DNA of 64,000 bases from contig NZ_JAEK01000006.1 of the NCBI RefSeq assembly GCF_000518865.1, positions 224 to 64,223 on the forward strand, given 5' to 3'. The position numbers and the translations under genes are program-made. Source of the stretch: Bacillus sp. J37. GTDB lineage: Bacteria; Bacillota; Bacilli; Bacillales; Bacillaceae. The notes under the pieces were generated by a model that was not told the origin of the DNA, searched no databases, and saw only the letters and a program-made list of their open reading frames with translations. This document shows, in pieces, positions 18,953 through 28,024 of the stretch; position 1 is the first letter of the stretch, and each line of letters starts with the position of its first letter.

Positions 18953-19342
18953 AAACACCAGCGAAAAAAGGAATATGTTTATGACATTTTAAGTGTTTGA
19001 AAGTTTAAAGCATCATCATTTATAATACCTTTATCACATGTATAGGAAGTGTTCTAATAAAGGAAGAGCAACTCCATTATCACTACCTTTGTTCTCTGGA
19101 TGATATAAAGAAAACATAAGCCAATTCGGTGGAAAACCCGCTACAGATGAGGGCCAAATCATTCCTGGGTAATGAGTCAGATTGAAATTAAGTTTGATAA
19201 AAGTAAAGTATGTTTAGAAGGAAAAACCACTGTAAGTGAGAATACAGTGGTTTTTTCATTTTCTGTCGAACTACTATATCTCATCGATTAAGTAGATTAG
19301 ACATCAAGAAAGTAAAAAAAACATCAATAACAGTCAATATAA
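18953..19342. other. Intergenic region after rsbP, with a terminator
   Basis: A rho-independent terminator lies at 19223-19257 (AAAACCACTGTA / TACAGTGGTTTT, 8-base loop, T run), some 270 bases after the rsbP stop. The bases between hold no ORF or repeat that I recognise; this may be a decayed gene or a long 3' end. Confidence 0.7.
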
Positions 19343-19388
19343 TTGTATCGAAAATGAAAGTGAATATGGAATAATGTAAACGCTACCA
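19343..19388 (+). promoter_or_regulatory. Promoter and cre box for the GH59 gene
   Basis: TTGTAT (19343-19348), 16 bases, TATGGA (19365-19370). The cre box TGTAAACGCTACCA (19375-19388) matches 13 of 14 consensus positions and covers the expected start point, a typical position for CcpA repression. Confidence 0.6.
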
Positions 19389-19741
19389 AAATAAAAGGAT
19401 CAAAATGACTTATTAGCATAACATTCTTTATATCTACTTATATTTACTACTTAAAAAACTTCCTCAAACAATATACGTTTTAAATAAGCATTAACTTCAT
19501 AATAGATAGCTTGATATGTAACTTTCAAATATTCGTTGACCAATCCTAAAGTATGCCCTTAAAGGGGGTGAGGAAATTTGTATTAAGAAGGAAAAGAATG
19601 GAGGTGGTTTCACAAAAGAGAGCAGGCATATATAGTTCATTTATTAAAATGTTGATTTTGATTTACAAGAATAGTAAATATGCAAAAAGTGAAACTTATT
19701 GTTTTTACTTTTTAACATACAGAAAGGAAAGATGTTAAAAA
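19389..19741 (+). other. Long 5' leader of the GH59 gene
   Basis: About 350 AT-rich bases between the proposed transcription start and the ATG. A short frame, MEVVSQKRAGIYSSFIKMLI onward (46 codons, 19598-19738), has GGAAAAG upstream and ends just before the GH59 start, but has no recognisable homology. No riboswitch fold or terminator was identified. Confidence 0.4.
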
Positions 19742-22700
19742 ATGGTCAGGAAAAGAACTAAACTTAAAAAAATAGTCGGTACTTTAACGATAGCTTCACT
19801 GCTAATAGGTTCCATCATTTCTAGTAACCCAAAAGTATCCAGCGCTGAAGTAACCACAAAAACAATTACAATCGATGGAAAAGATGTCGATGAATATAAC
19901 AGATTTAAGGGTTTTGGTACAGTAACAGCCAATAATACATCACGTTTGATGCTGGATTATAAAGAAGAGCATCCCAAAAAATACTGGGAAATGATGAATC
20001 TCCTGTTTAATAAGGATACAGGAGCGGGTTTATCACATGTCAAAGTGGAGTTAGGTGCGGATGTGAATTCATCTTCAGGAACTGAGCCTGCAACGATGAG
20101 GTATGCAGATGAGCCGGCAAACGTATTAAGAGGAGCGGGATTTCAATTTGCAGCTGATGCAAAATCTATCAACCCTGATATTACCACGGAAATATTGCGT
20201 TGGGGTGAGCCTAGATTTACATGGAATGGTGCAGCAGAAAAAGAATATGAAGACCGGTACCAATGGTACAAAAAGACAATTGATGCAGTGTTTCATGAAT
20301 ATGGATTCCACTTGGATTATATAGGAATCTCACAAAATGAAAGAGCACAAAATAATGGTAGAAATGAAGTTGACTGGCTTAAATATTTTACGACAAAAAT
20401 AAAAGAAGAACCAAACTATGAAACAGACTATAAAGCTATTAAACTTGTTGCAGCTGACGGGTATCGTGATACAAAAACGATTAGTCGAACTCTTCTTGAT
20501 CATGCAGATTTAATAGATGAGATTGATGTTATTAGTTCTCACTATGGGTTAACTGGTTCTAATGAGCTTACTGAATTACAAAACAAGTTAATTGATGAAG
20601 GGAAGAAGCCAAAAGAGGTTTGGGTTTCAGAAGGAATCGCTCCGATGATTAATGCACGTTATCGTGAAAATATGGAGCCGAATTACAATGGGCTTGGTGG
20701 AAAAGCAGGAATTATTGATGTAACATCACGAATCATTTCAGTATATTCATGGACAGGAGCACAAAATAATCCGCTGAATGCTGTTTCTTTTGATTTTCAG
20801 CCATCAGTTGCAGCGTTTTATGAAGGGTCTGCATACAACCCAAAACACTTAATTAGTGCTTATGATCCATGGTCAGGCTTTTATGAAGTAGATGGTGGGG
20901 TACAAGGAGTTCGCCATGTCATGAACTTTGTCGGATATGATGATCACTTAACACCTGAAAATGAGCGCTGGATGTATGTGAAGGATGCAACATTTAGTGA
21001 TGGGAACTTCTTTGATGGAGGGGTTGATGTTGACACAAGTACTCATAACTACCTTACGTTAAAAGACCCGCAATCAGATGATTATACGACTGTTTTTGCA
21101 AACAATACAAAGGAAACCCGTAAATATAAAATCAAGGCGAAAAATTTAAGTGGCAAAGAACATGCACCAATTTATGTTTGGGAAACTCGGGGACCTGATA
21201 AAGGCCAAGCATATGATGCGAATTGGTTTAAGAACATCAATGTTATTAAACCTCAAAAAGGTGAATACGTGATTGAAGTGAAACCATATTCAATCGTGAC
21301 AATTTCCACATTGGATAAGGAATCTAAAGTAGATGATTTTGAATATGAATCAAGTCCTGCTGATTTATCAAAAGACAAGATAATGTCACTCCCATATAAG
21401 GATGATTTTGAATATAAACAATATCCGGATGATAAAAAAGGAAGAGACTATGTTGAAAGAAGAGGAGGTACTCCACGTTATACAACAGATCAAATCGGGG
21501 CATTTGAAGTTGTTAAAAAAGCAACGAAACCTGTCACAAGTGGAAGTGCAAAACGGACAGATCTAAAAATACCAGATGCAAAAGCACATGGAAATATGCT
21601 GCAGCAGAAAATGACTCCTGACATTATCGGAGCAGATTGGGCAGTTTGGGGTGGAACTGATGGATCAGCTGCTAGCAGTAACCCGCATACAACAATAGGT
21701 GATCACCGCTGGGTCAATTACAAAGCTTCTTACGACTTTTTATTAGATACACATACACCGGAAGTAGAAGGAAGAAGTAACTATGCTTTAATTGGCGTAC
21801 GTCAAGTGAAAGCAGGTGGGTCAGATTCTTATGCACCGTACAATGCACGTATATATAGTGATGGAAAATATGAGATCCTTAAACTAGGCAAGGTTGTTGA
21901 GAGTGGACAGATTGAAAAATTCAATAACAAAGTTTGGCATAATTTAGGGTTTGAAGCAAAAGAAAATGTATTTACTCTTTACCTGGATGGAAAGAAAATT
22001 GCTGCATATACAGATGAAGATTCGACTGTAATGGCAGGCAGAGTCGTTTTAGGTTCTGGATACTATGAAACTCTTATTGATAATTTGCGAGTAGATCCTA
22101 TTAAAGGATACACTTATGAGTCTGAAAAGTTTGACAGTGCGCAAGGGAAGAAATTTGAAACGGAAGAAGAAGCTCTAAACCATAACGATGAATTAAATCC
22201 AATCGGGTATGTTGGAAAATGGAATTATACACAAGCGGGTTATGCGCACTTTAACCGTACGCAGATGACAGCAGCAACAGATATTCCTGTTTGGAACGGC
22301 GTGACGATAGGGCATGGTGATTCAACAACAACGAAAGGTACGTTGAATAAAGTTTACTATACCGGCAATTGGTCTTCCAACAGTTCTAATGCTTGGACCT
22401 CTGATGGTTCCTTGGAAATTACATTTAAAGGAACAGAAATAAGGTTATATGGTATAACAAATCCTTCAAATGGAACAGCTGATATTTATTTGGATGGAAA
22501 ATTAGTCGGTGAAGCGAATTATGTAAATAATAGTGAAATTCATCAGGAAGTGTGGTCCTCAGAAATACTTGAAGATACAGAACATACTCTTAAAGTAGTA
22601 GCAAAAGAAAAGTATCTTAGCTTTAGTAAGGTCGAAATTGAAACAAACGATCCAGTCTTGTCAGTCCAAAAATTAGTGCCAAATGATATCGTGAAAATTT

Positions 22701-23539
22701 CTGATGAATCACTTATAGGTACTGAAGAGAATACCGTTTATGCGTTTAGAAAAAATAATTCTTGGGGATCAAATAATACAAATGCTTGGGCGAATTTTAA
22801 TGATGATCCATATCTTCTCATTAACTTTTATGGATCAGGAATTGATTACCTATCCGGAACAGGTGATAAGAGCCTTTATAATTTTGAACTTGATGGTGTG
22901 GATATGGGGAATTTTGCAGTAGATTCGAGCACTGGTGTAAGATACTCCGTAAGAGGTCTTGAAGAAAAAGCCCATACGTTAAAGGTTTCATTAAAAGATA
23001 ATGAACCGAAAGAAACGTACATGGATTATCGAGGAGTAAATATTTACAGTACACCAAAAGTGGAGAGCCCAACTAGCAGTATGATCTTTGATTTTAAAGG
23101 TTCAGGCTTCAATTTATTCGGAGCAACACCTGATGCAGTCATTGATGTGTATGTAGATGATCAATTAATTGATGAGAATGTGAGAATTTTCTCCAGGGGA
23201 GATAGACAAACATCCTATCAAATACGAGGGTTTAAAGATAAGAAGCACACGGCTAAAGTCGTTGTAAAAGGTGGTACATTTGTTTTGGATGGTATAGATA
23301 TAATAAATGGAAAAAACAAAGTTGAGGTTAATAAAGATAAACTGCAGTTGATATATGAAGAACATGTAGATAAAGAACAGAAAAACTATACAAAGGAAAG
23401 CTGGAAAATTTTCCATAAAGCATTCATGAACGCAAAAAAAGTTCTGAATAATCCGCAGGTAACGACAGATCAAGTAGCAGAATCAAGGTTTATGCTCATA
23501 GAAGCAGTTGAAGGATTAATTGAAAAAATAAACGAGTAA
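19742..23539 (+). CDS. Secreted GH59-like (galactocerebrosidase family) glycosidase, multidomain
   Basis: 1265 residues with an N-terminal signal peptide (basic VRKRTKLKK, hydrophobic core, KVSSA-E cleavage site near 35). Residues ~55-560 match family GH59: RLMLDYKEEHPKKYWEMMNL and SHVKVELGADVNSSSGTEP parallel mammalian galactocerebrosidase closely. IGISQNER puts the acid/base at Glu200 and VWVSEG the nucleophile at Glu297. Residues ~560-790 resemble the GALC laminin-G/lectin domain. Three beta-sandwich-like repeats follow (~860-960, ~985-1090, ~1100-1190, each with a GTEIRLYG/GSGFNLFG-type strand), then a FIVAR-like helical end (~1200-1260). There is no LPXTG anchor. The predicted activity is exo-beta-galactosidase on extracellular glycan; the substrate is unproved. 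The ribosome site is weak and distant. Confidence 0.82.
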   Translation: MVRKRTKLKKIVGTLTIASLLIGSIISSNPKVSSAEVTTKTITIDGKDVDEYNRFKGFGTVTANNTSRLMLDYKEEHPKKYWEMMNLLFNKDTGAGLSHVKVELGADVNSSSGTEPATMRYADEPANVLRGAGFQFAADAKSINPDITTEILRWGEPRFTWNGAAEKEYEDRYQWYKKTIDAVFHEYGFHLDYIGISQNERAQNNGRNEVDWLKYFTTKIKEEPNYETDYKAIKLVAADGYRDTKTISRTLLDHADLIDEIDVISSHYGLTGSNELTELQNKLIDEGKKPKEVWVSEGIAPMINARYRENMEPNYNGLGGKAGIIDVTSRIISVYSWTGAQNNPLNAVSFDFQPSVAAFYEGSAYNPKHLISAYDPWSGFYEVDGGVQGVRHVMNFVGYDDHLTPENERWMYVKDATFSDGNFFDGGVDVDTSTHNYLTLKDPQSDDYTTVFANNTKETRKYKIKAKNLSGKEHAPIYVWETRGPDKGQAYDANWFKNINVIKPQKGEYVIEVKPYSIVTISTLDKESKVDDFEYESSPADLSKDKIMSLPYKDDFEYKQYPDDKKGRDYVERRGGTPRYTTDQIGAFEVVKKATKPVTSGSAKRTDLKIPDAKAHGNMLQQKMTPDIIGADWAVWGGTDGSAASSNPHTTIGDHRWVNYKASYDFLLDTHTPEVEGRSNYALIGVRQVKAGGSDSYAPYNARIYSDGKYEILKLGKVVESGQIEKFNNKVWHNLGFEAKENVFTLYLDGKKIAAYTDEDSTVMAGRVVLGSGYYETLIDNLRVDPIKGYTYESEKFDSAQGKKFETEEEALNHNDELNPIGYVGKWNYTQAGYAHFNRTQMTAATDIPVWNGVTIGHGDSTTTKGTLNKVYYTGNWSSNSSNAWTSDGSLEITFKGTEIRLYGITNPSNGTADIYLDGKLVGEANYVNNSEIHQEVWSSEILEDTEHTLKVVAKEKYLSFSKVEIETNDPVLSVQKLVPNDIVKISDESLIGTEENTVYAFRKNNSWGSNNTNAWANFNDDPYLLINFYGSGIDYLSGTGDKSLYNFELDGVDMGNFAVDSSTGVRYSVRGLEEKAHTLKVSLKDNEPKETYMDYRGVNIYSTPKVESPTSSMIFDFKGSGFNLFGATPDAVIDVYVDDQLIDENVRIFSRGDRQTSYQIRGFKDKKHTAKVVVKGGTFVLDGIDIINGKNKVEVNKDKLQLIYEEHVDKEQKNYTKESWKIFHKAFMNAKKVLNNPQVTTDQVAESRFMLIEAVEGLIEKINE

Positions 23540-23614
23540 AGCTGAGAAGTTCATACTGCTTCATAGTTTTATGGCCCAATTATTTATAAAGGTGCTGACG
23601 ATATCACTTTTGAG

Positions 23615-23642
23615 ACCTGGGTTATGTTTAACCCGGGTTTTG
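23615..23642 (+). terminator. Terminator after the GH59 gene
   Basis: Ten-base arms ACCTGGGTTA (23615-23624) and TAACCCGGGT (23629-23638) with one G-T pair, followed by TTTG. The short T tract makes it moderate. Confidence 0.6.
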
Positions 23643-23798
23643 TTAGTATGGGATGTCTAAGTGAAGAAAGCTGTTGTACCTGTAAGTTCGATTCGTAAAA
23701 GTAAAAATAATACTAAAATGAGTAAAAAAATTGATACTCAAAAAAGCGGACACAATTTAATATAAAGGTATTATTGCACCAATGAGGAGGGGAAAAGA

Positions 23799-24422
23799 AT
23801 GGAAACATCCGGTTGGACAGGGGGCATTTACAGAATTTGTGATTGGATTAGTAAACTTGCTTATGTAAATCTATTATGGATGTTCTTTACATTAGCCGGT
23901 CTTATATTATTTGGAATAGCACCTTCAACGGTAGCTTTATTTACAATAATACGTAAATGGATGATGGGAGAGCATAACATTTCAATCTTTTCTTCGTTTT
24001 GGGATGTCTATAAACGAGAGTTCAAAAAGGCAAATATTCTTTTGGGGTCATTATTAGTTGTCATAGCTTTTATGTATATTGATTTAGTATTGATTCAGGC
24101 AATGCAAGGATTACTGCATTATATTTTCTTAACATGTTTTGTAATAATGTCTATTATTTTAACGATTATCTTCCTATATATATTTCCTGTATATGTACAT
24201 TTTGAGGGCTCAATCCTTCATTATTATAAGTCTTCTATTTTATTAGGAACCTCTTTTCCATTACGTACTTTCATGATGGTTCTCGCCGTCGGAACTGGTC
24301 TGTTCATTAGTTTACTCTTTCCTGGTGTTGCTTTTCTTTTTTTAGGTAGTGGAATAGCTTTTGCACTCACGTACTTTTCTTACTCGATCTTTCCAAAAAT
24401 GAGTCCTGGTGTGGATGTTTAA
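23799..24422 (+). CDS. YesL-like (DUF624) integral membrane protein
   Basis: 207 residues with about five hydrophobic segments. The opening GIYRICDWISKLAYVNLLWMFFTLAGLILFGIAPSTVALFTIIRKWMMGE is the signature of DUF624/YesL proteins. In Bacillus these genes regularly sit beside YesM/YesN-type two-component systems and carbohydrate ABC transporters, as here, but their biochemical role is not known. GAGGAGGGG precedes the ATG, and a terminator follows, so it may be a separate unit from the importer genes. Confidence 0.85.
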   Translation: METSGWTGGIYRICDWISKLAYVNLLWMFFTLAGLILFGIAPSTVALFTIIRKWMMGEHNISIFSSFWDVYKREFKKANILLGSLLVVIAFMYIDLVLIQAMQGLLHYIFLTCFVIMSIILTIIFLYIFPVYVHFEGSILHYYKSSILLGTSFPLRTFMMVLAVGTGLFISLLFPGVAFLFLGSGIAFALTYFSYSIFPKMSPGVDV

Positions 24423-24446
24423 AAAGAATAGTTGAATTTTTATTAA

Positions 24447-24483
24447 AGACACCCTATTAACCTAATGGTCTTGGGTGTTTTTT
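24447..24483 (+). terminator. Terminator after the YesL-like gene
   Basis: ACACCC (24449-24454) and GGGTGT (24473-24478) with partial further pairing inside, followed by TTTTTTG. Confidence 0.6.
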
Positions 24484-24502
24484 GTTGTTTTCTAAATTTT
24501 AA

Positions 24503-24581
24503 GGCAAACCCAAAGAAGTAAAAAATGTTGTAACTTTCATCAAAATACCGTTAAGGTTTGCCATGATGTTTTTTCTATAAT
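24503..24581 (+). promoter_or_regulatory. ABC importer promoter region with a spaced inverted repeat
   Basis: GGCAAACC (24503-24510) recurs inverted as GGTTTGCC (24555-24562), 44 bases apart. A -10 TATAAT lies at 24576-24581 without a good -35 at the normal distance. The paired half-sites just upstream suggest an activator or looping repressor site; the YesN-type regulator at 31109 is a candidate. Confidence 0.4.
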
Positions 24582-24611
24582 AAATACATATTAAAAGAGA
24601 GGTGATACCTA

Positions 24612-25550
24612 ATGGACTCGAAAGCAGAAATTAACACATCCTCAAAAGTACTAACAAGGAGAAAAAAAGGATCAACTGAAAAGACCGAAAGTCTAGCAGG
24701 TTTTTTATTTGTATCTCCAATGCTGATTGGTGTTTCTATATTAGTATTACTACCAATCTTCGCTACATTTATACTAAGTTTCTCAGATTGGAAGTTTATC
24801 CAAAGTATGGATCAGATGAAGTGGGTAGGTTTTGAAAACTTCAAAGAATTGATGGGAGATAAGGTGTTCCTGAAATCATTATTAAATAACGGGATCTTCT
24901 TATTTACAGTGCCGATTTGTATGGCTATTTCTTTACTCTTAGCTGTTGTTATTGATAAAAGCGTTTACATGAAAAGTTACTTCAAAGTTGCGTTTTTTAT
25001 GCCTTACATTTCAAGTGTCGTGGCAATTGCGGTTGTTTGGCAAGTTTTATTTCACCCTTCCTCAGGACCGATTAATCAGACGCTTATGTCATTAGGGATT
25101 GAAAATCCTCCTCTGTGGATAGCGGATCCAAAATTTGCGTTACTATCTGTCATGATTATTCAAATATGGATTTCCGTAGGTTTTAACTTAATTATCTATA
25201 TTGCCGGTCTACAATCAATTCCACTGGAATTATATGAAGCAGCAGAGATGGACGGGGCGAGTTCCTGGGTGAAATTTCGTCATATAACATTCCCGATGGT
25301 CTCCCCAACATCGTTTTTCTTACTAATCACGGGAATCATTTCAACATTTAAAGTGTTTGATTTGATCGCTGTTTTAACAAAAGGTGGTCCTTTGCACTCA
25401 ACTAGTATGCTAGTTTGGCATTTGTATGATACAGCATTTGTTAATTTGGATATTGGTTATTCATCTGCAATGGCCGTTATTTTATTCTTTATTGTTTTTT
25501 TAATCACGATATTCCAATGGGTTGGACAAAAGAAATGGGTTAATTATTAA
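24612..25550 (+). CDS. Sugar ABC transporter permease, MalF/UgpA type
   Basis: 312 residues, six predicted TM helices. The EAA loop that contacts the ATPase is visible as YEAAEMDGASSWVKFRHITFPMVSPTSFF near residue 212. This is one of the two permeases of a CUT1-class oligosaccharide importer; the ATP-binding subunit is not encoded in the window, and such systems in Bacillus often share MsmX. It starts after a free-standing promoter and is followed by the second permease 13 bases later. Neighbouring GH88, lyase-like and DUF2264 genes suggest acidic oligosaccharide import. Confidence 0.92.
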   Translation: MDSKAEINTSSKVLTRRKKGSTEKTESLAGFLFVSPMLIGVSILVLLPIFATFILSFSDWKFIQSMDQMKWVGFENFKELMGDKVFLKSLLNNGIFLFTVPICMAISLLLAVVIDKSVYMKSYFKVAFFMPYISSVVAIAVVWQVLFHPSSGPINQTLMSLGIENPPLWIADPKFALLSVMIIQIWISVGFNLIIYIAGLQSIPLELYEAAEMDGASSWVKFRHITFPMVSPTSFFLLITGIISTFKVFDLIAVLTKGGPLHSTSMLVWHLYDTAFVNLDIGYSSAMAVILFFIVFLITIFQWVGQKKWVNY

Positions 25551-25563
25551 GGGGGGGAACTCT

Positions 25564-26397
25564 GTGACTAAGCAATTAAATACTCAAAAACTCATTATGA
25601 CAATTGTTGTTTTCCTGATCAGTATTTTGTTTTTATTGCCTTTTGTATGGATGCTATCAACTTCATTTAAAATAGAAGCAGATGTATTTAAATTTCCTAT
25701 TGAGTGGATACCTGAAAGATGGAACGGGTTTAAAAACTATCAACAAGTTTGGTTTGGAGACTTTCCATTTTATATCTATTATTGGAACTCAATCAAGGTT
25801 GCGGTGTTGACAACATTGGTTTCATGCACAGTTTCTGCTTTAGCTGCTTATGGTTTTTCAAAAGTTAATTTTCCTGCAGGGAAATGGTTATTTATCATCG
25901 TTCTGGCAACATACATGGTACCGCCACAAGCAAGTTTAGTTCCACAGTTTATTTTATATCGGAATATTGGATTATTTGATAGTCATTTAGGGTTGATTCT
26001 ATTGGGAAGCTTTAGTGTTTTAGGAACATTTATGCTCAGGCAGTTTTTTATGGGCATTCATAATGAATACATTGATGCTGCAAAAATTGATGGTGCAGGA
26101 CATTGGAGAATCTTTTGGTCTATCGCATTGCCGATTGTACGTCCGGCTGTTGCAACATATGCCATCTTAAGATTTATTTGGACTTGGAACGATTATCAAA
26201 ATCCATTAATTTTCTTACGTACAGACGCACTTTATACCATTCAATTAGCTATGCAAAAGTTTACAACGATTAACGGAGAATTTTATTCATTAATAATGGC
26301 TGCTGCTGTATCCGCCATTCTACCATTGTTAATTGTGTTTATTATTGGTCAAAAACAAGTAATTGAAGGAATTGCACTAGGTGGAGTAAAAGGGTAA
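25564..26397 (+). CDS. Sugar ABC transporter permease, MalG/UgpE type
   Basis: 277 residues, six TM helices, with the EAA-type loop YIDAAKIDGAGHWRIFWSIALPIVRPAVATYAI. The GTG at 25564 is taken as start because a run of seven G lies six bases upstream; the frame extends 14 codons further into the previous gene without a site. It pairs with the permease just upstream. It is separated by 138 bases, including a possible weak promoter, from the binding-protein gene. Confidence 0.92.
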   Translation: MTKQLNTQKLIMTIVVFLISILFLLPFVWMLSTSFKIEADVFKFPIEWIPERWNGFKNYQQVWFGDFPFYIYYWNSIKVAVLTTLVSCTVSALAAYGFSKVNFPAGKWLFIIVLATYMVPPQASLVPQFILYRNIGLFDSHLGLILLGSFSVLGTFMLRQFFMGIHNEYIDAAKIDGAGHWRIFWSIALPIVRPAVATYAILRFIWTWNDYQNPLIFLRTDALYTIQLAMQKFTTINGEFYSLIMAAAVSAILPLLIVFIIGQKQVIEGIALGGVKG

Positions 26398-26488
26398 TAG
26401 TAGATTACTACTATGAAAGTCAAATAATTTCCGAGAAGGGTAAAATTATTTTTATAACTATGATAATCGCCTTTGCTAAAATGTGTTG

Positions 26489-26502
26489 TGTAAGGGTTTA
26501 CA
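26489..26502 (+). promoter_or_regulatory. Possible weak cre-like box before the binding-protein gene
   Basis: TGTAAGGGTTTACA matches 13 of 14 positions of the cre consensus, but the mismatch removes the central C of the nearly invariant CG. It lies 34 bases before the gene start. Tentative. Confidence 0.3.
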
Positions 26503-26535
26503 ATAAAGTAAGCTAATTAAAGGGGGAAATATAGT

Positions 26536-27897
26536 ATGAAAAGGAAGTTTTGGTCAACATTAGCAGCTTCTACTATGTTAATTGGAGTGCTGGCAGGTTG
26601 TTCAGCAGGTGGTGGAGAAAGTACCTCCGGGACAGAAACTGATAGTAAGGGATCTGACGAAGCGGTAACGATTAAATTCCATACACATGGAAATGAAACA
26701 AGCTATAACTGGGAAAAAACCATCGCAGCATTTGAAGAAGAATTTCCTAAAATTAATGTAGATCTCGTTATCCTGAGTGAAAAGGGTGATACACAGGAAG
26801 CAACGCAGAAGTTAGATTTAGCTGCTGCATCTGGCGAGCAATTAGATGTCTTAATGTTTAGTGATCCAGCTAGTTATGCCCAAAGGGTAGCGTTAGGAAT
26901 GGTTGCGCCAATTGATGAATATATCGAAAAAGAAGGATACGAGTTAAATGAAGAATATAAAGTAGATACAAAGATTAATGATAGCTATTACGCACTTCCA
27001 GGTAAGTTTAATCCGTGGTATGTATTATTAAACAAAAATCATTTAGATGAAGCAGGACTTGAAGTACCGGCTGATTGGACATGGGATGAGTATATGGAAT
27101 ATGCGAAAAAGCTTACAAAAGACGATCATTATGGAACCTATTTTCATGGTCCTCAAGGTGGAGGCTGGATGGAGTTTATGAAATTAGCTCTTGCTAGTGA
27201 AGAAGATAATACAGAATTTGTAAAAGCTGATGGCACATCTAATTTCGACAGCCCGCTATTTAAAAAGACTTTGGAAATGAGAGAACAAATGGAGAAGGTA
27301 GATAAGTCGGCAACACCATATACAGATATCATTTCACAGAAGCTTCATTACCGTAATCAATTCTTTGGTCAAGATGCAAGTATGGTGTTAATTGGCAGCT
27401 GGATGAACACTGAGCTTGGCGGTACGGATCAGTTCCCATTAGACTTTAATGTAGCAGTAGCTCCTTATCCAAAAAATGAAGAGGGAGATACTGGTGGATT
27501 TTCCCCGGTTACAACGGACTTTATGTCTGTAGCTGCTAATTCTGAACATAAGGAAGAAGCATATACATTTATTCGTTGGTATACAACTGAGGGGCAAGTG
27601 GTTCAAGGGAAAAATGTTCCTTCCTGGAATGGTGTAAGTGAAGAAGACTTAGATTCTATTATTGACGGCATTCTGGCAGGTACGGCAACACCAGAAAAAG
27701 TAGATAAAGAATCGTTAGTGAATGTATTAAAAGGGGCAAAATCATCTAAGATTATTCCACCTGTACCATATCAAGCAGAGCTGTACAAAGTTGTGAATGA
27801 AGAGTACGAAAAGTTGATATTAGGTGATCAAGATATTGATGCAACGATAAAAGCAACTCAAGAAAGAGCACAAGAAATTATCGATAATAATAAATAA
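26536..27897 (+). CDS. Sugar ABC transporter substrate-binding lipoprotein
   Basis: 453 residues. The signal peptide ends in the lipobox LAGC (Cys22), so the protein would be anchored outside the membrane by a lipid-modified cysteine. The rest is a type 1 extracellular solute-binding protein (PF01547-like) with FNPWYVLLNKNHLDEAGLEVPADWTWDEYMEYAKKL and the TDFMSVAANSEHKEEAYTFIRWY block. It is encoded after its two permeases. The ligand is probably an oligosaccharide released outside; no residue in the sequence identifies it. Confidence 0.93.
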   Translation: MKRKFWSTLAASTMLIGVLAGCSAGGGESTSGTETDSKGSDEAVTIKFHTHGNETSYNWEKTIAAFEEEFPKINVDLVILSEKGDTQEATQKLDLAAASGEQLDVLMFSDPASYAQRVALGMVAPIDEYIEKEGYELNEEYKVDTKINDSYYALPGKFNPWYVLLNKNHLDEAGLEVPADWTWDEYMEYAKKLTKDDHYGTYFHGPQGGGWMEFMKLALASEEDNTEFVKADGTSNFDSPLFKKTLEMREQMEKVDKSATPYTDIISQKLHYRNQFFGQDASMVLIGSWMNTELGGTDQFPLDFNVAVAPYPKNEEGDTGGFSPVTTDFMSVAANSEHKEEAYTFIRWYTTEGQVVQGKNVPSWNGVSEEDLDSIIDGILAGTATPEKVDKESLVNVLKGAKSSKIIPPVPYQAELYKVVNEEYEKLILGDQDIDATIKATQERAQEIIDNNK

Positions 27898-27932
27898 TCA
27901 TTTAAAATATTTTAGGTTCGGGCGTAAATGTC

Positions 27933-27959
27933 ATTTTCTCACCATAGAGTGGAGAAAAT
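27933..27959 (+). other. Hairpin between binding-protein gene and GH88 gene
   Basis: ATTTTCTCAC (27933-27942) can pair with GTGGAGAAAAT (27949-27959), allowing one bulged base, with a 6-base loop. No T tract follows. It probably protects the abundant binding-protein mRNA or reduces read-through. Confidence 0.45.
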
Positions 27960-28024
27960 TGGATGCAGCAAAAGCTGGCGCCCCTTCTTTTAATTACTAA
28001 CAAAAAATAAAGAAAGGTGATCAT

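Noticed and set aside
25522-25563. Upstream ATG start for the second permease of importer 1
   Set aside because: It overlaps the previous gene and has no ribosome site; the GTG at 25564 follows a run of G at a good distance.
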